NCBI GenBank assembly: GCA_019649035.1
Contig: BMAT01002766.1
Span: 118,737-142,939, forward strand
Direction of reading: 5' to 3'
DNA: 24,203 bases
From: Elysia marginata
Lineage: Eukaryota; Mollusca; Gastropoda; Plakobranchidae
This document shows positions 1 through 11,400 of this stretch, piece by piece (the first letter of the stretch is position 1; every line of letters starts with the position of its first letter). The notes below the pieces were generated by a model. That model saw nothing but the letters and a program-made list of their open reading frames with translations. It was not told where the DNA came from and ran no database searches. The translations under genes were made by a program, and so were the position numbers.

Positions 1-291
1 GTGACGCCGCCACCCCCGTTTACCTCCGAATCTGGGGAAACCTCGGGTCAGTTCCGGCTCCATGCCGTACAGAGAAGATATCCAAACATGCATTTGTCTA
101 TCCAGGACTTCATCGCCACCTTGAGAGGTCAGCAGGAGCAAGAACGCCAGAGGAGACAGCTCCAGGCCCAGCAACACCTCCAGCAACAGATAGACACGTA
201 CGGGGACGCGCCGCCGCCCACCTATGAGGAGGCGCTCAGGATTTTGGCGAAGGCTAAGGAGAGAGAAAGATCTGCCGAGAGTAATAAGTGA
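1..291 (+). CDS. 3'-terminal coding exon of a PPxY-motif protein (5' partial)
   Basis: Open in frame 1 from the window edge to a TGA at 289-291. The true start and upstream exons are outside the window; the GTG at position 1 is only where the window begins. The 96 visible residues start with a proline run (PPPPF), continue through a basic segment, then a strongly glutamine/arginine-rich stretch (about residues 44-64) likely to be helical or coiled coil. Near the end is DAPPPTYEEALRIL, which contains a PPxY motif. PPxY motifs are known ligands of WW domains such as those of NEDD4-type ubiquitin ligases, and PPxY followed by EEAL is common in cytoplasmic tails of membrane adaptors. GC content is clearly above the flanking AT-rich DNA, as expected of coding sequence. 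I do not recognise the family; adaptor or membrane-protein tail is inference. No transmembrane segment is visible in this exon. Confidence 0.7.
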   Translation: MTPPPPFTSESGETSGQFRLHAVQRRYPNMHLSIQDFIATLRGQQEQERQRRQLQAQQHLQQQIDTYGDAPPPTYEEALRILAKAKERERSAESNK

Positions 292-1076
292 TAACCATAC
301 GTTTTAGAGTTTCGAACACAATAGTCACCCAACCAAGCTAGAACCTACACAGCTAGGTCACAGCTGTTTTCTTTAAAACTTTCAGAGCGAGGGAGGAGAA
401 ATATATCTGAGATAAGAAACTGTTGTCTCATGTCTCACTTAACGTATCACCATGGCAACAAACTTCTTTCTATCTTTCCATACCGTGTGGGCAAAAGCAA
501 AATATCTAAAGATTGTCTTTACTGAGCTAAATTCAGTATGAGCAAAAAGTCTGTCTAAAACGATGCATTGAATGGAAAAACTTACAATTTTCGATAAGAT
601 ATTCCATTCGTGTTCTCCAAACAAACTTTGTTACGACAGGGTCGTCTAAAGGTCATAAGACGAAAAAATTCTTTTAAATTGAAGTACAGAGAACTGGAGA
701 GGATTCTCGAAATCGTGAAAACTCAGCGCTTTTACTTCGTACACAATTGAAAAAGAAGTCTACTACACGATAAAGATCACGAAAGGAAAATAAACAAAGC
801 AAAATAACACCCCCATATTACAAAGGACGCAGGGGAAATAGGAAATCTCTGTCCAAAAAACGCCTCACCACGAGCTAAATCAAAGCCAATTATTGAAAGG
901 CTCTTCATTTTTGTGATTACCAAGGGACAAAACTGCATAATTTTAAATGGATTACAAGGGAGAGAATATCCGTCACACAAAAAGCCCACCGAACATCAAT
1001 GAATTATCTCTCATCACCCGGCTTAGACTCGGTATTAGGAAAAAACGGAACAAAAGGTTTCAAGAACAGCTAGCGG
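292..1076 (+). other. Probable 3' UTR then intergenic DNA
   Basis: AT-rich sequence after the stop of the PPxY-protein exon. An AATAAA at 789-794 is a possible poly(A) signal; the transcript end cannot be fixed from sequence. Short open frames on either strand lack coding character, and no repeat with clear ends is seen. Confidence 0.4.
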
Positions 1077-1538
1077 CCACGTAACTATACTCAACAGAAA
1101 TGGGAAAGCCTTCGGCAGATAACAAGAGACTAGTTTTAAGGCCAATGGCAAATTGACTCATTTAAGAAAAATATATCAAAAAGTTTCTTTGTGAAAGAAG
1201 TTTTAGAGAGATTTGACTAGTTATATAGAGCCACGAAACTATCTTCTTCTCTTCTTCTTTTTTTTTTCCTTTTTCCGTCCGCTTGTACCGTTAGGTGTCG
1301 CGGGGAGATGTAATCTTCTCTCAACTGCCAGATGGGACGCTTCACCTAGGCTCTTGTTGTGGCCCTTGAGTGTATCTGCCCCCAGCACGAAACTATACTC
1401 AACAGAAATGGGAAAGCCTTCGGCAGATAACTAGAGACTAGTTTTAAGGCCAATGGCAAATTGACTCATTTAAGAAAAATATATCAAAAAGTTTCTTTGT
1501 GAAAGGAGTTTTAGAGAGATTTGACTAGTTGTATAGAG
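1077..1538. repeat. 154-bp tandem duplication interrupted by an insert
   Basis: Unit 1 is 1077-1230. Unit 2 is 1231-1242 plus 1397-1538. Over the long shared block (1083-1230 against 1391-1538, 148 bases) I count three mismatches. If the insert at 1243-1385 and one copy of its flanking 11-base repeat are removed, the units abut exactly. The high identity implies a recent duplication, with the insertion after it. Confidence 0.8.
1243..1385 (-). mobile_element. Short retroposon-like insert with A-rich tail and 11-bp target duplication
   Basis: The insert is flanked on both sides by CACGAAACTAT (1232-1242 and 1386-1396), an 11-base direct repeat typical of LINE-driven target-site duplication. 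Read on the minus strand it has about 108 bases of mixed sequence followed by an A/G-rich tail (plus-strand pyrimidine tract about 1243-1276). Both features fit a retroposed RNA or SINE fragment in minus orientation. No Pol III A and B boxes are obvious, so it may be a 5'-truncated SINE or a retroposed transcript piece. Family unrecognised. Confidence 0.55.
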
Positions 1539-4500
1539 ATTTGACGCTCTAAATTTATTTCACCTGTGAACAAAGCTATAAATATAGCTTAGTGTGAACA
1601 TACCTATAAATTAAGCATGGTTGTGGTTTTTGTCCATAATAAGTTTTGATTTTCCCGCGGAAATCTCAGTCATTTCGCATTTTCTACGATTCAGCTCTAA
1701 ATTAGGTACAAATCGATATATCCTTAGAGTTCTAACCCCAAAACGGTCTTCACAAACTTCCCTACAAACATCACTATGTTAAATAATTTGACGTTAAAAC
1801 AAAAACAGCGACGAAGGTTATCTTTTCCCAAACTTCCTTTCTTAAAACATTTTTTTTCAATAAATCAAAATGTGTTAGCAAAAATCTATTATTGACCGTA
1901 TTATTTTATCCCACCAATTTAAAGATTGGCATCCTGTTTTAATTTTATGACTTTCTTGAGTACATTCCATCGGCGTTAAAACCGATAAAAAATAATTCCA
2001 CGGAGAGACTATATTGGTTAACCGACAACTCACGAAATGTGCGAAGACTGGTTTGCAGTCGCTTTGAATTTTTATTTGCAATGTTCTGAGTCAGACCGAA
2101 ATCTACATATTGGCGCAGAGTTGTGTATCAAAACTGGTCTAAGAGCGTTGTTTTCCTATCGTGCCACCACACAAAAAGATGCGCAATCTGCAAAAATGAA
2201 GGAGAAGAGATTGGTGATTCCAATGTTGTGACGTAGATTTTGGTCCGAACTATTTAAACAAACTATCATGCCGTGCATGAAATCTTTGATTGTTTTCCTA
2301 TGCAAGGTAAATTACTTTGTATCCCTGCCATTAGAATATCGCCTGTTTATTTTGTGTGAGTGCTATTTACCTGTCTGAAACCAGGATGACCTTCCTTGGC
2401 CACTGGAGTTTTGTCATCTGTTAAAACGGTAGTATTTGGACGTATGAATATGGAATGTTAATGGTTTATATTTTTAGAGGTTGCAAAATACCTGCATTGC
2501 TTGCGTTGTAGAAGCTGATCTGAGTGTTTATCGATGTCAAAGAGAAAGCATGGTTAAAAATTGTTTCAGGTTAAGAGTTAAGTCCCATGATAGCTGAAGA
2601 CCCTGTATACTGTACCAGAAAGGATGAGAAGTGTATAGGCCATATTAAGAGCCGATATTGCGAAGAATTATTTTTCACTTTGAAAATATTGAACTCATAA
2701 AAATTACCCCATGAAGCTTCTGCATGCTAACTTTGCATGGAAAGGGTGACATGTACAGATATTTGAAGATATTTTGTTCTAAACCCCTGGAACAGTGGGG
2801 AGGGGTAGGATGAGTAAGAAATATAAATTTATGAAAAAAATAGTAAAAGAAGCCCTTATTGTGGACCCTTTTCGCGCTTTTTCTATCACAACAGTCTACT
2901 GTAAAAACTAGAGTTGAAAATGGTGGACAGTTTGCTTATAAGATGCTTAGATCTGTAGAGCAGTGCACGCAACGCGTATTAAAACGAAAAAGTTAATGTT
3001 TGAAGAAATTTTAATTAAATTGACCAAAGTGTGTAGAATAGCGTGCAAATTTTTTGTTTAAAATACGCCCTTGGAAATCCTGGCCTTCTGCCATCGGCTT
3101 TCCGGCTTCGATAAGTTTGAAAATTTGTCCTTGGAGCTAAGTCTTAGATTGTCGTTCAGCCGCTCTTGATCCAACCTCAAAACCTACTATTTCATCGCAC
3201 TATTGGGTGACTGACACATCACATTTAGGTATAGGCCTACATTTATAAGATTGTGAGTTTTTTTTTAATGATTTCCTATTTTTATAAAGCCCAGATCTAA
3301 CAGGTAGTAAAACCTAGATAAACTTGGATTATGTAAAGATTGGCAGAGAGTAGTAGGAAAGTCCGAGGACCATATATATCATCTTGCGGTAAGGGGATAT
3401 TATGACAGCTAAATGTTTAAAGCGGACTTTATTTATTTTCGCTGCGCAATCAGTCGTAGCTTATGCAATGGCGAGTGCCGTTCAATATGCCTAGACCCTG
3501 CGCTGTCGAGGTAAAAACGTTTATCAAAGTCGGATTCAGCTGTATTTAATAAGATATTAATGTATGACATTGAGTCTATCTACTTTCCGAGATAGATATT
3601 TTATAAATGCATACAGATGAAAGTAATCAAAGCCATCTTGGGATGTGGAAAGCCACACATCCTGTTCACTATTGTTACAAGTCTAGATGTTTAGTTTTGT
3701 GCCTTTGTATCCAACTATGCACGTCTCATCTCTATTACACTCTTCACATTTTTTATAATATTGTGACCAAATCTAGATCTATAACGTTCATATACAATTT
3801 TCTTTATTGATGCCATGTACTATAAAACGGATGATTTGTTTCTTTCGAAAATATGAAATGGAAATCCCACTCTTGCAATCTAGTCTCATTGTAAGGTTTT
3901 AGCTCTTTAATAAGTATCTGAAGTTTATTCCGGTAAATTTAAAAAGTACATAAAAAGAAGTTCGTTTAAATTGGGAAAACAAGAAAGTCAGATTATCTTT
4001 TATGCGCTTTCCAGGCACCCTATTGTTCTTTTATGGTAAAAATGTTAATAGTTTTTTTTTACATTCGAACAAGACATTCTTTGGACAACATTACTGCATG
4101 TTCACCAAATATCGAAAGAACTCGCATGCCATCATGTTATATGTTTCAAAATCCTCACAGGTTTACCTTAAAATGTCTACAAAGAAAGTTATCAAAAATA
4201 TAATGATACAGTAAAATTAACTTTGTTCAATACTATCGTAGTATAGACGCCTAGGTGTTGGTTTTTCTGTTTTCAACATTTCTTATTTTTTGCAAGAAAT
4301 ATTTGATGTTTACAAAGCGTGTTATCTTTTGCAAAAAGTTTCCAGGGTATTTTTTTCTTCAATCTAAAAGCATACCATTAGGTTTATAACCCCCAGTTTA
4401 CCAGGTTTAAAATTGTACAAAGTATACTGATAAGAAACAACAGGTATATTTTCTTGATCCTATGCAACACTTTCCTCAAACAAGACAAAACAATGTTTTG

Positions 4501-6232
4501 GAACAAAATCTTTACTTCGTCGTCGGTCAATTCTAGACTGATGGATAAAGTTTTCTGAGGTTGCTTTCTCTATTTTTCGGTCATTATTTAACTTATAATG
4601 TTCATTTCTCGTTAGTTTTTATTTTCTATCACATCATCAACGCTAGGTTATACATGTATTAGGATTGCATGGAATCCCATCCTATATTTTCATTAGAAAG
4701 GTATCGTAATGTGTGCGTGTTTTATTTTATTTTTTTTTCTTTGTCCACTCTCATGATGATCCACAAACTATCCATTATTTGATCTGCTTCACCACCGTCT
4801 TTCATGGATTTTATACATTGATTGGATCCATCGGTCTCGGAGGTTTTCTTTTTTATTTGACTTCTTGTGATTATAAAGATATTATCTAACAAAAGTTAGT
4901 ACATTACTGATATTTTTATACATACTTGTACAATCTATTACTGTCATTATTTATCACTATTAGCCTCAAATGTTTCACAAACTAGAGCATTGAAATTCTT
5001 GTGACTTTCAACGTATCAGACGAGAGTTAGAAATTAGAATTTGAAAACCACGATGCGCTGTTTACGGAAATAAAGCTCGTGCGTTGTTCCTTTATTAAAT
5101 GGACTTTAGGTAATGCGTTGTTCAAAGGGACCTATCAACGCTTTTGAATGCAATAATACTATACATATTTTGAAATTCGAGTCATTTGGATACGTCAACG
5201 GACAAAGACACTAGCGAGTTTAAAGCGCAAGTAATCTGCGGGGTAAAGACCGGGCTACCAAATCTGTCAAAATTTTCTTCGTTTCCATTCATGGTCTCTG
5301 CAATCTGACGAAGGATACTCTCCTAGCGGTCAATTTTTTTCTTAAAAAACTCTAATTATTCAACATTTAGGTACGGTAATATTATAGCAGTAGAGTAATT
5401 TCAGTGTGTATCATACCTTGCCTGCAGAAGAGCGCAATCTGTTACGGATCTAAGATTTATCTAGTTCCCAACATAAGACAAAAAACTTCCCTATGGAGGA
5501 CGAAGAGATTGCACGCAGGATGAAGCATTCGACTGTTATTAATTAGTATGTCGGCTAGGCCTAGATAGTTTGCATCCCTGTAAGTTTTAAATATAAGTTC
5601 TTTCGGAGCAAATCGGATAGATATAACCCTATGATCTGACCGTCCTTATGTTGTATAGTGACCATCCCATAGCCTTGTGATAATGAGACCAGAAGTTTGA
5701 ATCCTACAGAGGCAATGCGATGTACGTCTACAACAAGAAAGACTTCCTGTCCTAGTGGTAGGGAAAACAGAGAGGCTCCGATAGATCTACCAATATTATA
5801 CTAGAAGCACCGGTCTGAGGCAAGGCCTTGTTGCTAGTTCAGTGGGAGATTTTCTAATACGTCTTTATCCTATAGGCTAGATAGCAAATTCTTTAAACTA
5901 AGTAAAATTAAACTGCTAACTTCTTGAACACCATCAACTAAAAGGGTCTACAAGTTCAGCAAAGGATAACTTAGAACGTCTTAAAGGATTGGATAATCTG
6001 ACAGTCTTTCGAATTTATCAGCTGCAGCACACAAACACAACATAACATGTGATCTGGGCTCTTCATAGATAACTTATTAGGGTCGTAAACATCTAATGAA
6101 AAGCATACGAAATGTACTATAATTATTTTATGACATCAGCTATGATATATTGATAACTACGATAAAGCCACCTAGACATGCCTGCACGTATCGCATTTTA
6201 CTGTCACTTCTCTTGGTGCTATTCTAAAGCCA
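1539..6232. other. Long AT-rich region without a recognisable gene
   Basis: All open frames are short, low-complexity or interrupted, and I recognise no conserved protein on either strand. An AATAAA followed by a GT-rich stretch at 1859-1864 could be an alternative poly(A) site for the left-edge gene. Intergenic or intronic status cannot be decided. Confidence 0.4.
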
Positions 6233-6350
6233 GTTTCACACGACGCGTATTCCGTCCGGAAGATTCCGGGCCGCCTCTAGACCGGAGACTTTAGAAAGAA
6301 TACCTCTTTGTATCACCTACACCTTTTCACATGCGAACGCGCCCTGTAAA
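6233..6350. repeat. Possible MITE-like segment with repeated TTCACA..GCG motifs
   Basis: The GC content rises locally. GTTTCACACGACGCG near the left and CTTTTCACATGCGAACGCG near the right resemble each other in the same orientation. This resembles subterminal repeats of short non-autonomous DNA transposons, but I see no clean terminal inverted repeat or target duplication. Confidence 0.2.
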
Positions 6351-7989
6351 CGCAAAAACAGAGTACCGGTCGAAAGTCGATCTGGCGTCTTCTGTTCGGG
6401 ATAGCCGTCATGGTAAACTAGCCTTACTAAGATTTTTACTAAGTGCCTTTTCACCTCGCTTGACCAAAGCTCATCTTTTAAATATTTTACTATGAAACAT
6501 ATTTTTATTCTTGCCCTTCTTTAGGAAAAATTCTTCGCTATCACTTTGTCTGTAATAGAAATATGTGCGTAACTGCGTATGTAGTGACAATTTGTTGAAC
6601 CAAAGAATTTACATCATACGTGATCTAATTTTGACGTGTTTGTACTCGACTTTACCAGATTCTGAAGCTGTAGACAGTCTTTAACTGTTTTCGCACACTG
6701 AACATGTCAAATACAATGATAACGTATTATATGTAAGCTACCATTCCATGAAACGGTTGTGACAGTTGTGAACCTAATTTTGCAAGAGGAAAAAAAATAT
6801 TGTATATTAGTTTTCGATATTTTTGTATTCCTCTTTATTTGTAGTTAATTGTAGAATGCTAGATACTGAGTGCGTGTAGTCTATCTTCAACTTGTTCGCT
6901 GTTACAGTCATTTTAAAAGGTATGCACTGGAAGAAAAGTACTTGATTTCATTGAAAAACACGCAAAATGTATTTGGAACAAGCCTGCATTTAGTTTCTTT
7001 CAAAAGACTATTACTTTTCTGAACTGAGAATGATTCTATTGCCTAATACATGATAGCACAATGTATTTCATCCCAATGTGAAACCTAAAGTGCAATATAA
7101 TTTAATATGTTTTGTTTTGTAATGTTTTGTGCTCCTTAACTTTCCCCCATGATCACTGACGAACAAAGCTCATTAGAATAAAATCTTTGGAAATCATGTA
7201 TTTTCAATTTCAAATAAAGAAGAATATTGAATTGACTTCTTGTCTCTTTCTGTTTGAATTTTTGTCTGAATACTTGTCCGGACATTTTATCATATTCCGC
7301 TATTTCAAAATCGTAGATGGAAACTGTTTTTTGGGGGGCATTGTGTCGGCAATATTTATTTTGGAGAAGTTTATTTTCAAGAGTGAAGAAAAGGGAAAAA
7401 AAGAAGTAGGAAAAAAATATAGAAACAAAAACTAAAACAGTGTTGGTACCACTAATTTCCCAACTACTGCATGGACAATGTATTACTTTTACTTACTTTA
7501 GACAACTATTTAATCAGCAGAATTTCTCAGATTGTTTTGTAAACCTCTACAATCTCAAAGCATTAAAAAAAAAACTTTAAAACCACTTTTTCATTATTTT
7601 AAATGTATCAAGAAATTACCAACTGGTTGCAGTATGTACTATGTAGTTTGATTCTCATAAAATTTGAAAGCTAGGTAGAGCTTTAACATATAAAGTGGCA
7701 TGGTCGAATAGAAACAAAGAATACACAGGAAAGAGCTGAAGGGGGTTAAGAAACGGTTCAAAAACAAACAGAGGATTGGAGAGAAAAAAATGTATACCGT
7801 AAAAGAAGAAAAACCAAAGGTTGAGGGAAATAAAACGAGGTGGGGATGAGAAGACAAGAAAGGTAAAGAGGATTATGACGGAAAATTAATGGAGATGGAA
7901 AAGTTTGATGAAGAGTTATAATTGAGGCGGGAATCATAAAGCTTCACCAAGTGTTATTCATTAAAGAGCATGGTCTCTGAAATAAATAT
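6351..7989. other. AT-rich gene-free region ending in a purine-rich tract
   Basis: No supported coding sequence. From about 7730 to 7925 the plus strand is strongly purine-biased (AAAG/GGA-type words), which also produces spurious open frames on the minus strand. Confidence 0.4.
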
Positions 7990-7999
7990 TTTATTATGT

Positions 8000-8309
8000 G
8001 GCGTTGTGGTCTAGTGTTAATGCTCGGCTTTCGTGTCGAGAGGTCCGGGGGTCGAGTCCTGCCTCGGCCGGTCGACGTTCAGTCCTTGAGAAAGGCTATT
8101 TACACATATTTCTTCGCCTCACCCATGCGTTAAAAAAGTACCCGACTATGGAAAGTGAAAGATATTGTCAATATGCTAGAGTGATGCGCTTTATTCACCA
8201 CTCATCTGTGGGTTCAGAAGGTAATTTAGTTGGCATTGGCCTCTCGAGGAAACCATGTAAATCTCTTGGAGCGACTTAATGGAATAGGCGCTATATATTA
8301 TAAATACGC
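8000..8309 (+). mobile_element. tRNA-derived SINE with 10-bp target duplication
   Basis: The head has a Pol III A-box-like TGGTCTAGTG (8007-8016) and a B-box-like GGGTCGAGTCC (8049-8059) at the spacing of a tRNA gene. The body carries CTTGAGAAAGGCTATTTACAC and a degenerate CCTCACCCATGCG segment like the central core of the SINE at 19237. The 3' end has GGCGCTATATATTATAAATA, a usual tail for such elements. TTTATTATGT occurs at both edges (7990-7999 and 8310-8319), consistent with a target-site duplication. The tRNA-like part does not fold into a good cloverleaf, so it is not a functional tRNA. Open reading frames across it are artefacts. Confidence 0.8.
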
Positions 8310-8319
8310 TTTATTATGT

Positions 8320-9263
8320 AGGACGTTCGGTGGTACATACCTTTGGGCAATGCATGATCGACAGCGAACGCTCAAATATATATTGAAGCTTGAAACAAAA
8401 GATCTTAGGCTTGTCAGGTATTTTTTATCAGCTGCATATACAATAGAAAATAGAACTAACACTATAAGTAGATCGTTGAAACTTTTAATAACTGTTCATT
8501 GCATTGCATGTATGTAATGGGTCTAAAAACGAAGGCGTGAAATCTTTTTTTTTAATCTTACGATTTTATTAACTTCATGTTGCAATCATCATCATGGCCA
8601 TAGGACACACAAACAAATTAGGTAGGAATGATATTACAAGTAAAAGAAAAAAAAGCAATAAGCAGAAGAAGAACGGTTATAACAATTCATAAAAAGCATG
8701 TCGTCAATAACAAATAAACTGACATTTCATTTTTAAACAATAATATTGGGCGCAGTTTGTTTACCATTGAAAATATTAATGCTTGATGAAATTTTATGTA
8801 GAACAAGTTTCTACAGTAATATCCAGTACAAAGGCTATTTTTACATTTTTACAAAGCTCTAAAAAGCACTGCGAAGTTACTGACACTTATATGAATTAGG
8901 ATAAGATTATTGTAGAAGCATTTTGAAGTCTGAATCGGTTTTTTTTTTCCGACACCATAAAAATTTTTATGCAAATTTTTTTTCATTGAGTTTCAAAGTA
9001 AAGTTGCAGAGCTTTTAAACAGGTAAAAGAACCTTATTTAAAAATAATCTTATATCTTTAAAAATAATAAACCGGGGTGACTAACGTTTTGCTAGTTTAT
9101 TTCTGATTTCCTCCTAAACTACCAATGTCTAAATGACCATGTTTGCTGTGTCATAGAGGTTGTTTACCTTACAAAGAATTTAGAGTGTTTCAAATAGTAT
9201 CTTCACTTGAGCGCGAGCAAGCTTGTCTGAAACCATACAAACACTTCCTGTTAAAAAAAAAAT
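8320..9263. other. AT-rich DNA without recognisable features
   Basis: A/T homopolymers and short open frames only. No gene or bounded repeat is identified between the SINE and the repeat copy at 9264. Confidence 0.4.
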
Positions 9264-9461
9264 TGTTTTAGTACGGACTACTGTCACGACCTTAGAGGTC
9301 ACGACTAGGAAGTTATCTCCCGTTTAAAGAGATCAGTTAAAGTGCCTATGTTGACCATAGTGATATTTGTGAAACGTCAACGCATATAGGTTTCACTTTA
9401 GGTAATAAGATCTATAGATGTACAATTCTTAATCAACCCACTAACACAGTATGGTGTAAGA
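9264..9461 (+). repeat. Dispersed repeat, copy A (198 bp)
   Basis: Nearly identical to 11178-11360 from TGTTTTAGTACGGA to ATGGTGTAAGA. The main difference is 15 extra bases here around 9287-9305, where TCACGAC is repeated. The left end abuts an A-rich run. The ends TGTTTTAG and CTAACACA are imperfect inverted complements, as in LTR termini, but no retroviral-type coding region lies between the two copies. Confidence 0.75.
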
Positions 9462-9903
9462 AAAGGTGAGAAACAAATTCTTCTCAAGCTGTCCAGGCTC
9501 TCCTTCCTCCTCCAACCACAAAATTTTTTTTCGCAAACTTATTAACTACATTGCACTGGGGTTACGCAAAATCTTACCAGTCGTGGTGCAGGTTTACACG
9601 TTGCTGTAAAATCAGGGGACGCTACTGGCCTAATGTAGCTGACAAACCATGACGCGCTTACTTCCATTTGCTCTCTATTTGGATTAAAATTGGGTACTCT
9701 AAGATGGAACCTTGCCGACCCGACTTCTGAACGATACGTGATGATTATATACTATTATTCCCTATTTCTATCACTTTCTCTAAATTATTACGAAGCAATA
9801 TGTTGGCCTCCACCTCCTAAAAATGGAAGAAAACATCTCACATAATAAATTACCCTAAAACGAAACAAAATTCACGCTCAAACGGTGTTATGGTGCTTAG
9901 TAA
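9462..9903. other. Unannotated spacer between repeat copy A and the mariner element
   Basis: No coding sequence or bounded repeat recognised. Confidence 0.4.
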
Positions 9904-11023
9904 TACGAGGTTGGGCTAATAATTAATGCAATTTTCTTCTTAACTTTCTTTATTTTTAGAGGTACACAAACGCAAATGGTATCAAAGTAAAGAATAAAGT
10001 ACCTACTTTATCATACATACATTATTTTTCAGCGTAGCCTCCAGCACGAGCCACACACAGCTGGCAATACGTACAAGTTGACGCATGCCGTCGGTGAAAA
10101 AGTCCACACATTTTTGCCTGAACCAATGTCGAACGGCAGCCTCCACATCTTCATCACTTTTGTAATGGTTTCCTCGGAGCTGTTCCTTTAATTTCGGGGA
10201 AAAGGTAAAAGTCACTTGGTGCAAGGTCTGGGCTGTAGGGCGGATGGGGCAGTAGACGAAATTTATTTTATGCAGAACCTCTTCAGTCTGGCGACTTGTG
10301 TGCGGCCTGGCGTTGTCGTGATGCAGTATTACGTGCTTTGTGGAGCGCACACGCTTCGATTGACACTCAGCTTTCTCAGCGTAGAAATATACCGTTTTGT
10401 GTTAACAGAATTTCCTTGTTTCAGAAATTCTATATGAACAATTCCCTATGAGTCCCAGAAAATAGTCAGCATCACTTTTCTGACAGAGGCAACAACTTTG
10501 AATTTCCTCGGAGGAGAGCTATTGTGCCTGTATTCTATCGACTGACATTTGCTCTCAGGGTCATAATGATGTACCCAGGACTCATGCCCTGTGACAATCC
10601 GTTGAATGAATTCCTCACCCTCTTCCTCATAATGTTTCAGTAGTTCGGCACACGTTGTTTTTCTTTGCATTTTTATCTCATCAGTCAACATTCGCGGCAC
10701 CCACCTTGCAAACACTTTTCTGAAGCCGAGAATATCTGAAATGATAAGCTGGACTCTTTCTTTTGAAATTTCAAGTTCTTCGGCAATATCCTTTTATTTA
10801 AAGCGCCGACTGCCTAAAATTATCCTGTCAACAGCTTTCTGATAAAGCCGCATTTGAAGCACTCAGGGGCCTACCTGAACGTTTTTGATCGCGCAATATT
10901 GATACAGTCGGGTCTCGACCTTTCAGTGATGAACCATGAAACCCCCCGACAAACAGTTAAATAATCTACATATGCTTACTATATTCCATTTTGAACCGTT
11001 GATGCATTTTCTTTGGTGATCAC

Positions 11024-11400
11024 CGGCTCTGTGGCCTAGCAGTATGACACTCGGTCAGAGATCGGGAGGTGTGGGTTCGATCCCCGGCCGAGTCAAACCA
11101 AGGACTTTAAAATTGGTATTAGCAGCTGATCCGCCTAGTGCCTGCATTATGGATTTAGTGCCAAGTGTGGTCGACGGTGTTTTAGTACGGATTACTGTCA
11201 CGACTAGGAAGTTAGCTCCCGTTTAAAGAGATCAGTTAAACTGCCTATGTTGACCATAGTGATATTTGTGAAACGTCAACGCATATAGGTTTCACTTTAG
11301 GTATTAAGATCTATAGATGTACAATTCTTAATCAACCCACTAACACAGTATGGTGTAAGATAATGTGACTGGGTGTGGTGTATGCAAGTGCTCACAGTGG
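11024..11400 (+). mobile_element. tRNA-derived SINE nested in the mariner element
   Basis: The head contains GTGGCCTAGCAGTATGAC (A-box-like, about 11031-11048) and GGTTCGATCC (B box, 11074-11083). The body (AAACCAAGGACTTTAAAATT, GCAGCTGATCCGCCTAGTGC) has the look of molluscan SINEs. The body is split at 11181-11351 by the dispersed repeat and resumes with AAGATAATGTGACTGGGTG, comparable to AGTATAATGTGACCGG in the SINE at 14297. The right end is approximate. It interrupts the transposase between its N-terminal helix-turn-helix and the rest. Confidence 0.65.
11178..11360 (+). repeat. Dispersed repeat, copy B (183 bp), inserted in the SINE
   Basis: The second copy of the repeat at 9264-9461, lacking the 15-base duplicated segment. 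GGTGT at 11176-11180 and again at 11352-11356 flanks 171 bases and may be a 5-base target duplication. Removing one GGTGT plus the insert gives a continuous SINE body. Ends and class are uncertain; solo LTR or short DNA transposon are both possible. Confidence 0.6.

Noticed and set aside
1077..1538. Three-unit 154-bp satellite array
   Set aside because: The middle 154 bases share only the 11-base edge sequence with the other two; it is an insertion with target duplication.
8000..8075. tRNA gene
   Set aside because: A and B boxes are present, but the acceptor and anticodon stems do not pair and the sequence continues into a SINE body with target duplication. The same applies at 11024, 14297 and 19237.
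7998..8517. Two overlapping plus-strand proteins of 93-95 residues
   Set aside because: They lie mostly in the SINE and its AT-rich flank; composition follows the repeat.
9264..11360. Complete LTR retrotransposon using the two repeat copies as LTRs
   Set aside because: The interior holds a mariner transposase and a SINE, not gag or pol. Both copies also share sequence past the putative LTR end, which independent flanks should not.
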